NCBI RefSeq assembly: GCF_000967865.1
Contig: NZ_JXRU01000039.1
Location: 186,001-250,000 of the forward strand
Length of the DNA: 64,000 nt
Direction: 5' to 3'
From: Microbacterium sp. SA39
Lineage (GTDB): Bacteria > Actinomycetota > Actinomycetes > Actinomycetales > Microbacteriaceae
Both the position numbers and the translations under genes were made by a program. The notes under the pieces were generated by a model. That model was not told the DNA's origin. It saw only the letters and a program-made list of their open reading frames with translations, and ran no database searches. Within the stretch, counting starts at the first letter, position 1; every line of letters starts with the position of its first letter. This document shows positions 1 through 11,443 of this stretch, one piece after another.

Positions 1-169
1 CGCCGAGATGCCGGAGCCGGTCGGCTACGTTTCCGTCAACGATGCCGAGGACATGCGCCTCGAGGCCCGGTCGCCGTTCGAGCGCGCGTGCACGACGATC
101 TCGATCGTGATGCTCAGCGCGGCCGCTCTCGGCTTCGCGACCTCCCTGCTACCGATCTTCTGGGGTTAG
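1..169 (+). CDS. C-terminal end of a membrane protein (partial)
   Basis: The reading frame is open from the first bases of the window and ends with TAG at 167-169, giving 55 residues of a protein that begins upstream. The visible part is an acidic stretch followed by one hydrophobic segment of about 20 residues and a short FWG end, so it looks like the last membrane helix of an integral membrane protein. Too little is present to name a family. Its stop overlaps the stop of the convergent treZ by four bases (166-169), so no separate terminator lies between the two genes. Confidence 0.6.
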   Translation, partial: AEMPEPVGYVSVNDAEDMRLEARSPFERACTTISIVMLSAAALGFATSLLPIFWG

Positions 170-1914
170 AGCACTCCGACGACGGCTGCCGCATCCGGCG
201 GCACGACGAGCGAAGCGGCATCCGCCCTGATCTCCGCGGTCGATACGAGCACCGTCCCGTCCGCCGCGATCTCGAACTCCGCCGGCGCCTCTGACAGATT
301 GACGAGCACCGAAAGCGCGCCGCGCTCGATCCGATAGATGCGGTGCTGCGGCGAGCCGTCGGACTCGCGCACGGTGACCGAGGTTCGAGACGAATCCGGA
401 TCGGTCAGCTCGGGGCGATCACGGCGCAGGGCGGCGAGCTCCTGGTACAGCGCCAGGAGTCGCGCGTGCTCGGGCTGTTCGAGCTCGTCCCACACGAGGT
501 GCGAGCGCTCGAAGGTCTCCGGGTCCTGCGGGTCGGGCACCGCATCCGTGTCCCAGTCCATCCGCGCGAACTCGGCCTTGCGACCCTCCGACACCGCGCG
601 ACCGAGATCGGCTTCCGGATGCGAGGTGAAGAACTGCCACGGCGTCGACGCGCCCCACTCCTCGCCCATGAAGAGCATCGGCGTGCCGGGAGCGGTGAGT
701 GTCAGCACTGCGGCGACCGCGAGTCGATCGGTCGACAACGTCGCGGAGAGGCGGTCGCCCACCGCTCGGTTGCCGATCTGGTCGTGATCCTGCGCGAACG
801 TGACGAGACGCCAGGAGGGAACGTCCGCCGGGATCGGCGCCCCGTGCGCGCGACCACGGAAGGAGGAGTACGTGCCGTCGTGGAAGAAGCCGCCCTCCGA
901 GACCTTGGTGACGGCATCCTTCGCAGCGAAGTCCGCGTAGTACCCGACGGTCTCGCCGGTGAGAGCGACGTGCACCGCATGGTGCCAGTCGTCCGACCAC
1001 TGGGCCGTCAGCCCGTAGCCGCCCCGGTCGCGGGGAAGGATCATCGTCGGATCGTTCAGGTCGGACTCGGCGATGAGGGTGAGCGGCCGACCGACCTGCT
1101 CCGACAGGGCATCGGTGCGCTCCGCGAGCTCCTGGAGGATGTGGACCGGCTGCTCGTCGTGCAGGGCGTGCACGGCATCGAGCCGCAGGCCGTCGACATG
1201 GAAGTCGCGCAGCCACATCAGCGCATTCTCGACGATGTAGTCGCGCACCGCGGGCTCATCGAGGTTCACCGAATCGCCCCAGGTGTTGCGCTCACCGTCA
1301 CGCAGGTAGGGACCGAACTCCGGAAGGTAATTGCCGCTCGGTCCCAGGTGGTTGTACACCACGTCCTGGATCACCGCGAGCCCGTGCGCATGCGCGGCAT
1401 CCACGAATCGCTGGTACGCCTGGGGACCGCCGTAGCCCTCGTGCACGGCGTACCAGAGCACTCCGTCGTATCCCCAGTTCCACTGCCCGTTGAATGCGTT
1501 GACCGGCAGCAGCTCGACGTGCGTCGCTCCGAGATCCACGAGGTGGTCGAGGCGCGCGATCGCGGAATCGAGTGTGCCCTCGGGCGTGAAGGTGCCGAGA
1601 TGCAGCTCGTAGATGAGGCCGCCGGCGAGCTCCCGACCGGACCACGATCCATCGCTCCAGGCGAAGGCACCCGCATCGAAGGCCGCGGAGGCGGCGTGCA
1701 CCCCGTCAGGCTGCCTGCGCGACCGCGGATCCGGCCGCAGCTGGTCGCTGTCATCGATCAGGAAGCCGTACCGGTCGCCGTCGGCGAGAGCGAGGTCGGT
1801 GCTCCACCACCCTGATTTCCCGGCATCCAGCTCCCTCTCCTCGAGGGTCGCGCCGTCGGCATCGAGCCGCTGTACCCGCATCCGCCGCGCGCGCGGCGCC
1901 CACACCTCGGTCAT
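166..1914 (-). CDS. treZ: Malto-oligosyltrehalose trehalohydrolase
   Basis: The 582-aa protein matches TreZ, a cytoplasmic GH13 enzyme that cuts trehalose from the reducing end of maltooligosyl-trehalose made by TreY. An N-terminal beta domain of about 95 residues precedes the (beta/alpha)8 barrel. Visible GH13 signatures are DVVYNH near residue 184, DGLRLDAVHA near 241 (nucleophile Asp about 246), IAESDLND near 281 (acid/base Glu about 284) and QDHDQIGN near 370. The length is normal. It is the last gene of the operon, 15 bp after treY, with a GA-rich ribosome site before ATG 1914. Together with TreY it makes trehalose from glycogen-type glucans. Confidence 0.95.
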   Translation of the reverse strand: MTEVWAPRARRMRVQRLDADGATLEERELDAGKSGWWSTDLALADGDRYGFLIDDSDQLRPDPRSRRQPDGVHAASAAFDAGAFAWSDGSWSGRELAGGLIYELHLGTFTPEGTLDSAIARLDHLVDLGATHVELLPVNAFNGQWNWGYDGVLWYAVHEGYGGPQAYQRFVDAAHAHGLAVIQDVVYNHLGPSGNYLPEFGPYLRDGERNTWGDSVNLDEPAVRDYIVENALMWLRDFHVDGLRLDAVHALHDEQPVHILQELAERTDALSEQVGRPLTLIAESDLNDPTMILPRDRGGYGLTAQWSDDWHHAVHVALTGETVGYYADFAAKDAVTKVSEGGFFHDGTYSSFRGRAHGAPIPADVPSWRLVTFAQDHDQIGNRAVGDRLSATLSTDRLAVAAVLTLTAPGTPMLFMGEEWGASTPWQFFTSHPEADLGRAVSEGRKAEFARMDWDTDAVPDPQDPETFERSHLVWDELEQPEHARLLALYQELAALRRDRPELTDPDSSRTSVTVRESDGSPQHRIYRIERGALSVLVNLSEAPAEFEIAADGTVLVSTAEIRADAASLVVPPDAAAVVGVL

Positions 1915-1929
1915 GTTCCGTTCCCTCTC

Positions 1930-4274
1930 TCAGCGGGCGAGTTCGATCAGCGCCACGGGGTAGGTGGCGAACAGGTCGGCCAGTCGCACTGCTCCCGGCT
2001 CGATACGTCGCCCGGTGAGCACATCGGTTCCGGGGATGTCGGGTCGCATCATGACGGTGTCGCCCCAGCCGCCACGCCGGGCGAGACCGACGGGCAGGCG
2101 TGTCGCCACCGCCGTCGCGCCGCCGCGATGCACGGCGACTGCGTGATCCGCCGCCTCGCCCTCGATCACGGCCGGACGGTAGAAGCGGAACAGCTCGGGA
2201 TGGTCGCGCCGCAGGCGCAGGGCACGCGAGGTGACGAGCAGCTTGGCGCGACCGGAGTCGTCGATCGGAGGAAGGATGCCGCGACCGGCCTCGGCGTCGA
2301 GCTCGCGCAGCAGGCGGGCTCGTGCAGCGAAGTCGACCGGGCGCCGGTTGTCCGGGTCGACGAGCGAGAAGTCCCACAGCTCCGAGCCCTGGTACACGTC
2401 CGGCACGCCCGGGCCGGTGAGCTGCAGCAGCTTCGCCGACAGGGAGTTGGAGCGTCCGGCATCCAGGATCTCCGCCACGAAGCGCTCGACGATCGGCCGG
2501 GCCTCGCCGTCGATCGAGCTCGCGATCGCCGCGAGTCCTTCCTCGAAGCCGGCATCCGGGTGCTGCCAGGTGGTGCCCTCGGAGGCTTCGCGGGCGGCCT
2601 TCGTCGCATACGCGAGCAGGCGCTCCGAGGAGAGCGGCCAGGCGCCGACGGCCGCCTGCCAGATCAGGGCATCGAGCGGACCGTGGCCCGTGGTGGCGAC
2701 CGCGCGCAGTTCACCGAGAACCTCGGCCCAGCGCTCCGGGATCTCGGAGAGCACGGCGAGCCGCGCCCGCACGTCTTCCGACCGCTTCGTGTCGTGCGTC
2801 GAGAGGGTCGTCATCGAGTGCGGCCAGCCCGCCAGCCGCGCGCGCTGCGCGTCGTGGAACTCGTCCACCGAGAGGGAGGCGATCGACGGATCAGCACCGA
2901 CCTCGGTCAGCGAGCCGAGGTGCGTGTACCGGTAGAACGCGGTGTCCTCGACGCCCTTGGCCATGACGGCGCCGCTCGTCTGCTGGAAGCGCTGCGCGAC
3001 CTCTGTTCGGGGATCCGCGAGCAGCGGCTCGAGTTCGGTGAAGGCGACGGCGAGGTCGGGCCGGCGACGGCGGGCTTCCGCGAAGGCGTGCCGCAGGTGC
3101 ACGACCCCTTCCGGCAGGTACGAGCGGTAGACCGGGAAGCAGGCGAGCAGCTCCGCGAGCGCCTCATCGGCCTGCACGATGCCGTGCGGCAGCGTGCGCA
3201 CCAGGCGCCGCACTTCCGAGCCGAGCAGCTCGTGGGCGATCATCAGCTTCGTATCGTGGATGAGGTCGGGCCAGCTCTGCGCGTCGGGCAGTCCCGAGTC
3301 CGCGCGCAGTCGCGCATCGAGCCCGGTCAGCGCCTCGACCCCCTCGCGATCGACGAACACGCGATCGAGCTCGGCGAGGGCGTCGTATCCCGTCGTCCCG
3401 TCAGTCCGCCAGTACGCGGGGAGGGCCTCGCCCGGCTCGAGGATCTTCTCGACGAGCGTGTAGGCACGCCCGGTCGCGTCGGCCAGCTGCTCGAGGTACC
3501 CGGCCGGGTCGGCAAGCCCGTCGGGATGATCCACGCGGATGCCGTCGGCCAGACCGTCGCGCACCCAGCGGGCGATCTCGCGGTGCGACTCGGCGAAGAC
3601 GTCGGGCAGTTCGACGCGGATGCCGGCGAGCTCGACCACCGCGAAGAACCGGCGGTAGTTGAGCGCCGTGTTCTGGTCTTCCCAGAACCGCAGCTCGTAG
3701 TGCTGTGCGGCGAGCAACGCGTCCAGGTCGTCGGCGTGCTCACCCGACCCGGGAGCGAGCGGCAGGACGTGGTCGTAGTACGTCAGGATGCCATCCGGCG
3801 CGTCGTCGGCCGGGGTCGTGTCGACCGCGAGGTCGCCGTTCGCGATCGCCTCCTCGGGCGATGCGCCGAGGATCGGCAGCAGCAGCCTGCCCCCGCCGGC
3901 CGGCCAATCGATGTCGAACGCGACCGCGTGCCGGGAGCCGCGACCCAGCCGGAGGACGTCCCACCACCACGGATTCAGCCGCGGCACCGCCACGCCGACG
4001 TGATTCGGCACGGTGTCGACCAGGATGCCGAGCCCCGCCGCGCGCGCGGCTCCCGCGAACTGCTCGAGGCCCGCGGCACCCCCGCGGTCGGGGTCCACTC
4101 GGGAGTGGTCGACGACGTCATAGCCGTGATTCGACCCCGGCACGGCCGCGAGGAGCGGCGACAGGTACGCCCAGTCGGCGCCGAGGTCGGCGAGGTACTC
4201 GGTGACCCCCGCGGCCTCACCGAGCGTGAAGCCGTCGCTGATCTGCAGCCGGTAGGTCGAGATCGGTCGTCGCG

Positions 4275-4278
<4 letters not shown>
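1930..4278 (-). CDS. treY: Malto-oligosyltrehalose synthase
   Basis: The 782-aa protein matches TreY, a GH13 intramolecular transglucosylase that turns the reducing-end alpha-1,4 bond of a maltodextrin into an alpha,alpha-1,1 bond. The N-terminus ISTYRLQ and the motifs VDTVPNHVG, DGIRVDHPDG (nucleophile region) and LVEKILEPGE (acid/base Glu) are those of the family, and the length fits. The ATG at 4278 overlaps the glgX stop as ATGA (4275-4278), so translation is probably coupled. It lies between glgX and treZ in the glycogen-to-trehalose operon. Confidence 0.95.
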
Positions 4279-6481
<2,203 letters not shown>

Positions 6482-6485
<4 letters not shown>

Positions 6486-6784
6486 GGAGCGAGCTTAGGC
6501 CGACGAGACACGGCGGCTCGCTCTGCGACGGTCTCGACCGCGCGCTCGAAGTCGAGGACCTGAGCGATTTCCTCGGCCATCGCGTAGGGGTGACCCAGGT
6601 AGCAGACGAAGACGGGAGAGACGACCTCGACGTAGCCGATCGGGCCGTCCAGGCTCACGACGTAGCGATCGAAATCGGCCAGCTCTGCTCGCGGCTGTAC
6701 AGGTCGGCTCGTTGCGGCCGAGGCTTCCGATCCGGGACCCTCGCGCGTCTCGGAGCCAGTGGGGACGGGGGTTCTGACGGACAT
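6482..6784 (-). CDS. Small protein heading the trehalose operon
   Basis: I do not recognise the family. The chosen start is ATG 6784, preceded by a strong AGGAGGT ribosome site; this gives 100 residues, although the frame is open further upstream. The first 35 residues are polar and rich in Pro, Gly and Glu. The rest (FDRYVVSLDGPIGYVEVV onward) looks like a small alpha/beta fold. There is no signal peptide or membrane segment. Its stop overlaps the glgX start by four bases, so it is the first gene of the glgX-treY-treZ operon and probably has a linked regulatory or accessory role, but that is inference from position. Confidence 0.7.
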
Positions 6785-6931
6785 GCGACCTCCTGACTCG
6801 GTGTTGTTCCCCTCACCGTACGAGTGCGCAGAGAATCGGGAAACGGTATTGCCAGGGCGTGAGAAAGCCGGTAAAGAGCAACCGATATACCGGTATCGCG
6901 CGCGGCATCCGGCTCCTACACTGAGGGAAAC
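6785..6931. promoter_or_regulatory. Divergent promoter region with a 10-bp palindrome
   Basis: This 147-bp gap separates the divergent trehalose operon and the GAF regulator. A perfect palindrome, ATACCGGTAT, lies at 6887-6896. A TACACT hexamer at 6917-6922 is a plausible -10 for the plus-strand gene. The palindrome sits where the -35 region would be, so it is a candidate operator, possibly for the regulator itself. No mapped start exists; this is sequence inspection only. Confidence 0.35.
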
Positions 6932-8293
6932 ATGCATCCTCTTCGACGATCGGAGACCGCTGTGACCGCGCTGTGGCAGGTTTCACGCGAATCGCTCCCG
7001 CCGGCGTCGCGCGTGCTCATCGAGCGCGCGCGGGAGGAGATGCTGGCCGGCAATCTCGACGACCGACGCCTGCAAGAGGTCCGACCCCTGGTCCGGGAAT
7101 CCTGGGAGCGGTCGTGGCGGGGCAGCGTCGGGCCCGAGGGCGCCCCTCCTCTCGATCTGTTCAGTGACGAACTCGACGAGTATCGGCTCGCGCACCCACT
7201 GGCCTCGAGCATGGACATGATCCGCGCGCTGCTGCTGCCTGACACGGAAGAGGACTCCGGCGTGATCATCGCGATCGGCGACAAGGCCGGTCGGCTGCTG
7301 TGGATCGAGGGCGACCGGCAGCTGCGTTCGCGCACCGACGACATGGGTTTCGTCGCGGGGGCGAATTGGTCGGAGGATGCCGTCGGCACGACCGCACCCG
7401 GAACCGCGCTCGCCCTGGGACAGACGGTGCAGATTCACGGAGCCGAGCACTACAACCGGTTGGTGCACCCCTGGTCATGCACGGCCGCTCCGGTGCGCGA
7501 CCCCGAGACGCGGCGAGTCTTGGGCGTGATCGACATCACCGGCGGCCCGGAGGTGGTCACGACCCAGGCGCGTCTGCTGGTCGACGCGACCGCGCGCGCC
7601 GTCGAGTCCGAGCTGATGGTCACGCGGCTGCGGGAGCGCAACGACGTGCCGCTGTCCCCCTCCTCGCCGGTGAAGTCCCGCCCGCTGAAGACCGCTCGCG
7701 CGACGCTTCACGTGCTCGGTCGTGACCGGGCGCGTCTGGAGACGGAGTCCGAGCGCGAGGAGTCGATGATCGAGCTCAGCGCCCGGCACGCCGCCATCCT
7801 GCTGATGCTCGCCGTGCACCGTCAGGGCCTCTCCGCCGAACGGCTCTGCGAGCTGGTGTACGGCCCCGGTGTGTCGCCCGACACGCTGCGGCCCGAGATG
7901 GTGCGGCTGCGCAAGGTGCTCGAGCGCACGGCCCCCGACCTCGTGCCCGAGTCCCGACCGTACCGGTTGCCCGTCGCGCTCGAGACGGATGCCCACGACG
8001 TGCTGTCACTGCTCGACCGGGGCGCCCACCGCGTCGCGTTGACGGCGTATCGGGGTGCCGTCCTGCCCGAGTCGACGTCGCCGGGTGTCGAGGAGTTCCG
8101 CGACTCCGTCCGCGGAGCGCTCCGCGAGGTCATGCTCTCCGAGGCGAGCCTCGATGTGCTGCTCGCCTACGCCGAGATCCCCGAGGGGCAGGGCGATGCC
8201 GAGGTGCTGCGCCTCGCGCTGGAGATGCTCCCCGCACGGTCACCCAAGCGCGCGGCGCTGGTCGCCCGGATCGAGCGCCTCGACCGCGGCTGA
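6932..8293 (+). CDS. GAF-domain winged-helix transcriptional regulator
   Basis: The 453-aa protein has a GAF domain at about residues 75-215, of the kind found in AcoR-type regulators (GVIIAIGDKAGRLLWIEGD, then WSEDAVGTTAPGTAL and YNRLVHPWSCTAAPV). The C-terminal region (about 255-390) carries a winged-helix-like segment (LSAERLCELVYG, SPDTLRPEMVRLRKVLE). There is no sigma-54 ATPase domain between them, so it is not a bacterial enhancer-binding protein. It is probably a ligand-sensing DNA-binding regulator. ATG 6932 is used here; an in-frame GTG at 6962, with CGGAGA five bases upstream, is an equally good start and would remove ten residues. The target is unknown. Confidence 0.72.
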   Translation: MHPLRRSETAVTALWQVSRESLPPASRVLIERAREEMLAGNLDDRRLQEVRPLVRESWERSWRGSVGPEGAPPLDLFSDELDEYRLAHPLASSMDMIRALLLPDTEEDSGVIIAIGDKAGRLLWIEGDRQLRSRTDDMGFVAGANWSEDAVGTTAPGTALALGQTVQIHGAEHYNRLVHPWSCTAAPVRDPETRRVLGVIDITGGPEVVTTQARLLVDATARAVESELMVTRLRERNDVPLSPSSPVKSRPLKTARATLHVLGRDRARLETESEREESMIELSARHAAILLMLAVHRQGLSAERLCELVYGPGVSPDTLRPEMVRLRKVLERTAPDLVPESRPYRLPVALETDAHDVLSLLDRGAHRVALTAYRGAVLPESTSPGVEEFRDSVRGALREVMLSEASLDVLLAYAEIPEGQGDAEVLRLALEMLPARSPKRAALVARIERLDRG

Positions 8294-8619
8294 GCTCCTT
8301 CTGGCTTTCGAATCGCGCAAGTGGTCGGTTATTTGGCCGAGAACCGACAAATCGCGCGATTCGAAAGTCAGAGAGGTGGCCCATCCCATGCGTGCGCATA
8401 GACGCAACGGTTTGCAACCTCTGCCGGTATACCATTCACGTATGCGCCGAGCAGCGTCAGTCCCCAGCTGACCGCGGGCGCGGACGGCGTCAGCCGTCAT
8501 GCGGAGGGAGAGTCGATCTTCTTTCGATCCCGAGGGGGGATGGGGTGGGAGTTCGGTCCCCAGCCGACACCCACCCCCACACTCTCCCCGTCTCTGCGCG
8601 TCGAGATCTGCGGCACGGC
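8294..8619. other. Convergent intergenic region with two inverted repeats
   Basis: No gene is supported in these 326 bp between two convergent genes. They hold a long nested inverted repeat (8302-8370, listed separately). A G-rich/C-rich pair, GGGGTGGG (8542-8549) and CCCACCCC (8570-8577), could be a weak terminator for the minus-strand gene ending at 8620. A moderately AT-rich segment around 8400-8450 has no recognisable coding frame. Confidence 0.5.
8302..8370. repeat. 69-bp nested inverted repeat
   Basis: The outer arms are 8302-8318 and 8354-8370 and match at 16 of 17 positions, with core CTTTCGAATCGCGC and its complement. An inner pair, GTCGGTT (8324-8330) and AACCGAC (8342-8348), is perfect. 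The whole could fold into a long hairpin with one internal loop. It begins 8 bp after the stop of the GAF regulator. It may act as a terminator, but it lacks a T-run and has the compact symmetry of a small non-coding mobile element. Confidence 0.7.
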
Positions 8620-9741
8620 TCAGTTGAGCCGGCTGAAGACCCAGAAGACCACGAAGCAGATCATGACCACGATCGGCAGCCAGGCGCCGCCGCGCTTGAG
8701 ACGGCGCCCCTGCGGTGCCACACCCGGCGGAGGGGTGAGCAGCCCGACGGGCGGGGCGAAAGGCAGCTGTGCACCCGCGGGTGGAACGAGGGCGGATGCC
8801 GTCGCCGCGGCATCCGGGCTCTCGATGAGCAGCCGCTCGTCACGCCATCGCGCCCACTGATCGAACTTCGTCAGCAGCGCGCCCACCGCGCCGAACAGCC
8901 ACGCCCAGGTGGCGGGATCGAGGGTCGAGACCTTGCGCTGCGTGTAGAGGAACAGCCAGTCGTCGACGATCTCGACGTCGAGCTGGGCGGCGTTGTCGAT
9001 GAACCGCGCCATGATGTCGGGCGTGAACAGGTAGAGCGCGTCGCGTTCGTAGCCCTCAGGGCAGTAGAGCGTGAAATAACGGTCGAAGTCGCCCTCGAGC
9101 GAGAGGCGCTGCTCTTTCTGGAACGACGCCGGCAGGTTCGACCCGAAGCCGTTGTTGCCCTGCGCGTCGAGCACGATGTTCGGCAGCGGCACGTCGAGCT
9201 TCACCGCCACGTAGCCCCACCGGTAGGTGGTCGAGTTCTTCCCCGACTGCACGGTGTACTGATAGTTGCCGAACTCCACGAACCTCGGCCGGGTTCCGCG
9301 GATCAGGTCGGTCGACTGCCGCGAGCGGCCCAGGCTGAAGATCATGCCGGGCAGTGGGGGATCGGTCACCTTCGGCTCGTAGGTCATGCCGTTCGCCTGC
9401 GCGAAGCGGCTCAGCCGATAGCGCGTCGCCTGGGCACCCCGCACCCCGACCAGGATCATGATGATGACGCCGACGATCACGAGCCCGATCAGCACGAGCG
9501 GGATGGCTGCCCCGACGGGCGAGCCGGTGGCAGCGGCCAGGCTCACGATCACGGTCACGATGATCGGCAGCACCACGACGCCGGCGAGGCCGGCCGCCAC
9601 GATGCCGATGATCGTCGACGCCGAGGTGGTCGTCGTCTGCCGCGCGCGGAGCTCGGCGGTGAATGCCCGCACGGCCACGGCATCGACCGGTTCGGTCAGC
9701 GGGCGGGGGTCGAAGGTGATCGGCGGCTGGGGTGAGGTCAC
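8620..9741 (-). CDS. Membrane protein of unknown function
   Basis: I do not recognise the family. From GTG 9741 the protein has 373 residues. Two long hydrophobic helices lie near residues 40-70 and 80-105, a soluble region of about 200 residues follows, then a proline-rich stretch, and one last hydrophobic helix ends near the C-terminus (WLPIVVMICFVVFWVFS). The GTG overlaps the stop of the upstream gene as GTGA (9738-9741), which decides the start and implies coupling. The soluble part has YQYTVQSGKNSTTY and a DFDRYFTLYCPEGYERDALYLFTPD segment. The pair with the upstream gene suggests a shared but unknown role. Confidence 0.7.
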   Translation of the reverse strand: MTSPQPPITFDPRPLTEPVDAVAVRAFTAELRARQTTTTSASTIIGIVAAGLAGVVVLPIIVTVIVSLAAATGSPVGAAIPLVLIGLVIVGVIIMILVGVRGAQATRYRLSRFAQANGMTYEPKVTDPPLPGMIFSLGRSRQSTDLIRGTRPRFVEFGNYQYTVQSGKNSTTYRWGYVAVKLDVPLPNIVLDAQGNNGFGSNLPASFQKEQRLSLEGDFDRYFTLYCPEGYERDALYLFTPDIMARFIDNAAQLDVEIVDDWLFLYTQRKVSTLDPATWAWLFGAVGALLTKFDQWARWRDERLLIESPDAAATASALVPPAGAQLPFAPPVGLLTPPPGVAPQGRRLKRGGAWLPIVVMICFVVFWVFSRLN

Positions 9742-10724
9742 CGGTTCACCTGATCGGCGTCCCAGGTGAGGTCGGCGCCCTCCGGGATCTGCAGCGCCTC
9801 GAGACGGTCGTCGGCGCAGATCTCCCGGATCAGCTCGTCCGAGCCCGCGACGATCGTGGAGTCGAAGTCGACCTCCGACACCAGCACCCACGCCCGATCC
9901 TCGGGCCAGAGGATGCTGGGGCTGTGGGCCTGCGGAAGGAATCCGTGTTCGGCCCGGTCGTTCCCTGAGCCCGTCGAAGGGTCCCGCCAGGGCACCTGCC
10001 GCACCCAATCGGGGTCGGCGAAGGCGCGCGGCGGTGCGGAGAACAGCACGTGGTTGCGATCCGGAAGCTCCAGACGTGGCCCCTCGGAGATCTCGCGCGA
10101 CAGGATGCCGTCCTGCCAGGTCGGCTTGCGGAACACGTTGTTGAACGGATCGTGCGTGCTGCGGTTCAACATCTCCTGGTGGTTCGGGTCGTCGGTGAAG
10201 GTGAGGAACGCACGTGACGGCGCCTCGCCGAAGAAGCCGAGCAGACCGCCGTAGCCCTCCCAGACAGCTGCGAATCCGGCATCCGGCGTGCTTGTATGCG
10301 CCGCGAGATGCTCGGCGATCGCGGAGAGCAGGACCGCGTCGAGCTCGCCCTCGATCGGTGCGCTGAACTCGCGGCCGTCGGGAGAGATGCGGGTTCGCCA
10401 GTCGGTGTCCGTGGGGGTGCGGACGAGCCGCTGCCACTGCGCGAACGGATGCAACGTGGTGCCGAACGCCTCAGCCGTCTCGGCCCAGGTCGCTCGCTCA
10501 TCGACGAAGAGCTCGGTGAGGCGCTGCCGCTCGGCATCCGGCATCCGGTCCCACTCATCGTGCGTGGGCACGTGACGATCGGGCAGGGAGCGGACGAGTG
10601 CGGGATGGAACACCCGCGCGTACGCCGGGTAACCGTGCGGGACAGCCACGTGCATCGTCGTCGGGCTCGCATCGAGGTGCTCGCGCAGCCAGGCACCGAC
10701 GTCGGGGTTCGCCATCCACTCCAT
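9738..10724 (-). CDS. Conserved protein of unknown function
   Basis: I do not recognise the family. The soluble 328-aa protein is acidic, rich in Trp and Pro, and has no signal peptide or membrane helix. It contains an in-frame copy of a short repeat, CCCTGAGCCCGTCGAAGGG (9963-9981), which encodes an extra DPSTGSGN-like loop and may not be ancestral. The ATG at 10724 lies six bases after a TACCGT hexamer on the minus strand, so it is probably leaderless. It heads a two-gene operon, overlapping the next gene by four bases. Confidence 0.68.
   Translation of the reverse strand: MEWMANPDVGAWLREHLDASPTTMHVAVPHGYPAYARVFHPALVRSLPDRHVPTHDEWDRMPDAERQRLTELFVDERATWAETAEAFGTTLHPFAQWQRLVRTPTDTDWRTRISPDGREFSAPIEGELDAVLLSAIAEHLAAHTSTPDAGFAAVWEGYGGLLGFFGEAPSRAFLTFTDDPNHQEMLNRSTHDPFNNVFRKPTWQDGILSREISEGPRLELPDRNHVLFSAPPRAFADPDWVRQVPWRDPSTGSGNDRAEHGFLPQAHSPSILWPEDRAWVLVSEVDFDSTIVAGSDELIREICADDRLEALQIPEGADLTWDADQVNR
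9963..9981. repeat. Short dispersed repeat inside a coding sequence
   Basis: The 19-mer CCCTGAGCCCGTCGAAGGG is an imperfect palindrome of a kind often seen scattered through actinobacterial genomes (general knowledge). Here it lies inside the 9738-10724 gene without breaking the frame. A partial relative, CTGAGCCCGTCGA, occurs at 35899-35911 after rplI. Confidence 0.5.
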
Positions 10725-10775
10725 GCGACCACGGTACCCGCGGTCGTCGGGATGTGTCCCTCCTATGCTGTCGAT
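10725..10775. promoter_or_regulatory. Divergent leaderless promoters
   Basis: This 51-bp gap has a minus-strand -10, TACCGT (complement of 10731-10736), six bases before ATG 10724, and a plus-strand -10, TATGCT (10764-10769), six bases before GTG 10776. Neither gene has a ribosome site. The geometry fits transcripts that begin at the start codon, as is common in actinobacteria. Confidence 0.5.
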
Positions 10776-11423
10776 GTGATGTCCGATGTCGTTGTCCGCC
10801 AGCCGGGTGTCGGGTGGGCGTCCGCCCGCATCGCTGTGGGGACTATGGTCATCGCGGTCCTCGCCTACGGATACGTCCTGCGGCTCGCGGCGGATGACAG
10901 CAACCCGTTCGACTACTTCGGCTACTTCACCAACCAGACGAGCCTGATCGCCGCCCTGGTCCTGATCGCGACCGGCGTCTTCGGCATCCTCGGACGTTCA
11001 GCGCCGTCCTGGCTGACCATGATGCGGGGAATCGCCACCGCCTATCTGCTCGTCGTCGCGATCGTCTACAACGTCCTCGTGCCCGGCACGGGCACGGCCC
11101 CGCCGTGGATGAGTGTGCTTCTTCACGCGGTGTTCCCCGTCGCGGTCGCGCTGGATTGGCTGCTGGTCGGCGATCGTCCAGGCCTGCCGTGGCGTCAGCT
11201 GTGGATGGTGCTGCCGTACCCCGTTGCCTGGCTGATCGTGGTCCTCGTCCGCGGCGCGACGGACGGGTGGGTGCCGTACGGATTCCTGCTGCCGGAACGG
11301 GGAGTCGCGTCACTGCGCGTGCACATCGCGTGGCTGCTCGCGGCGATCGTGATTGCAGGAGCGCTGGTGTGGGTGGCGAGCAGGTGGGGCGGAATCCGGC
11401 GGGGACGACGGCATCCCGCCTGA
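10776..11423 (+). CDS. Pr6Pr-type integral membrane protein
   Basis: From GTG 10776 the protein has 215 residues (ATG 10779 would give 214). Six hydrophobic segments are visible, starting with ARIAVGTMVIAVLAYGYVL and ending with AWLLAAIVIAGALVWVASRW, and a basic tail follows. The motif FGYFTNQTSLIAALVL and a later LPYPVAWLIVVLVRG resemble the Pr6Pr family of six-helix proteins that share the FAR-17a/AIG1 fold. The substrate is unknown. The start was chosen because TATGCT sits exactly six bases before GTG and there is no ribosome site. Confidence 0.72.
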   Translation: MMSDVVVRQPGVGWASARIAVGTMVIAVLAYGYVLRLAADDSNPFDYFGYFTNQTSLIAALVLIATGVFGILGRSAPSWLTMMRGIATAYLLVVAIVYNVLVPGTGTAPPWMSVLLHAVFPVAVALDWLLVGDRPGLPWRQLWMVLPYPVAWLIVVLVRGATDGWVPYGFLLPERGVASLRVHIAWLLAAIVIAGALVWVASRWGGIRRGRRHPA

Positions 11424-11443
11424 TCATCTGCGCGGGCCGGCGC

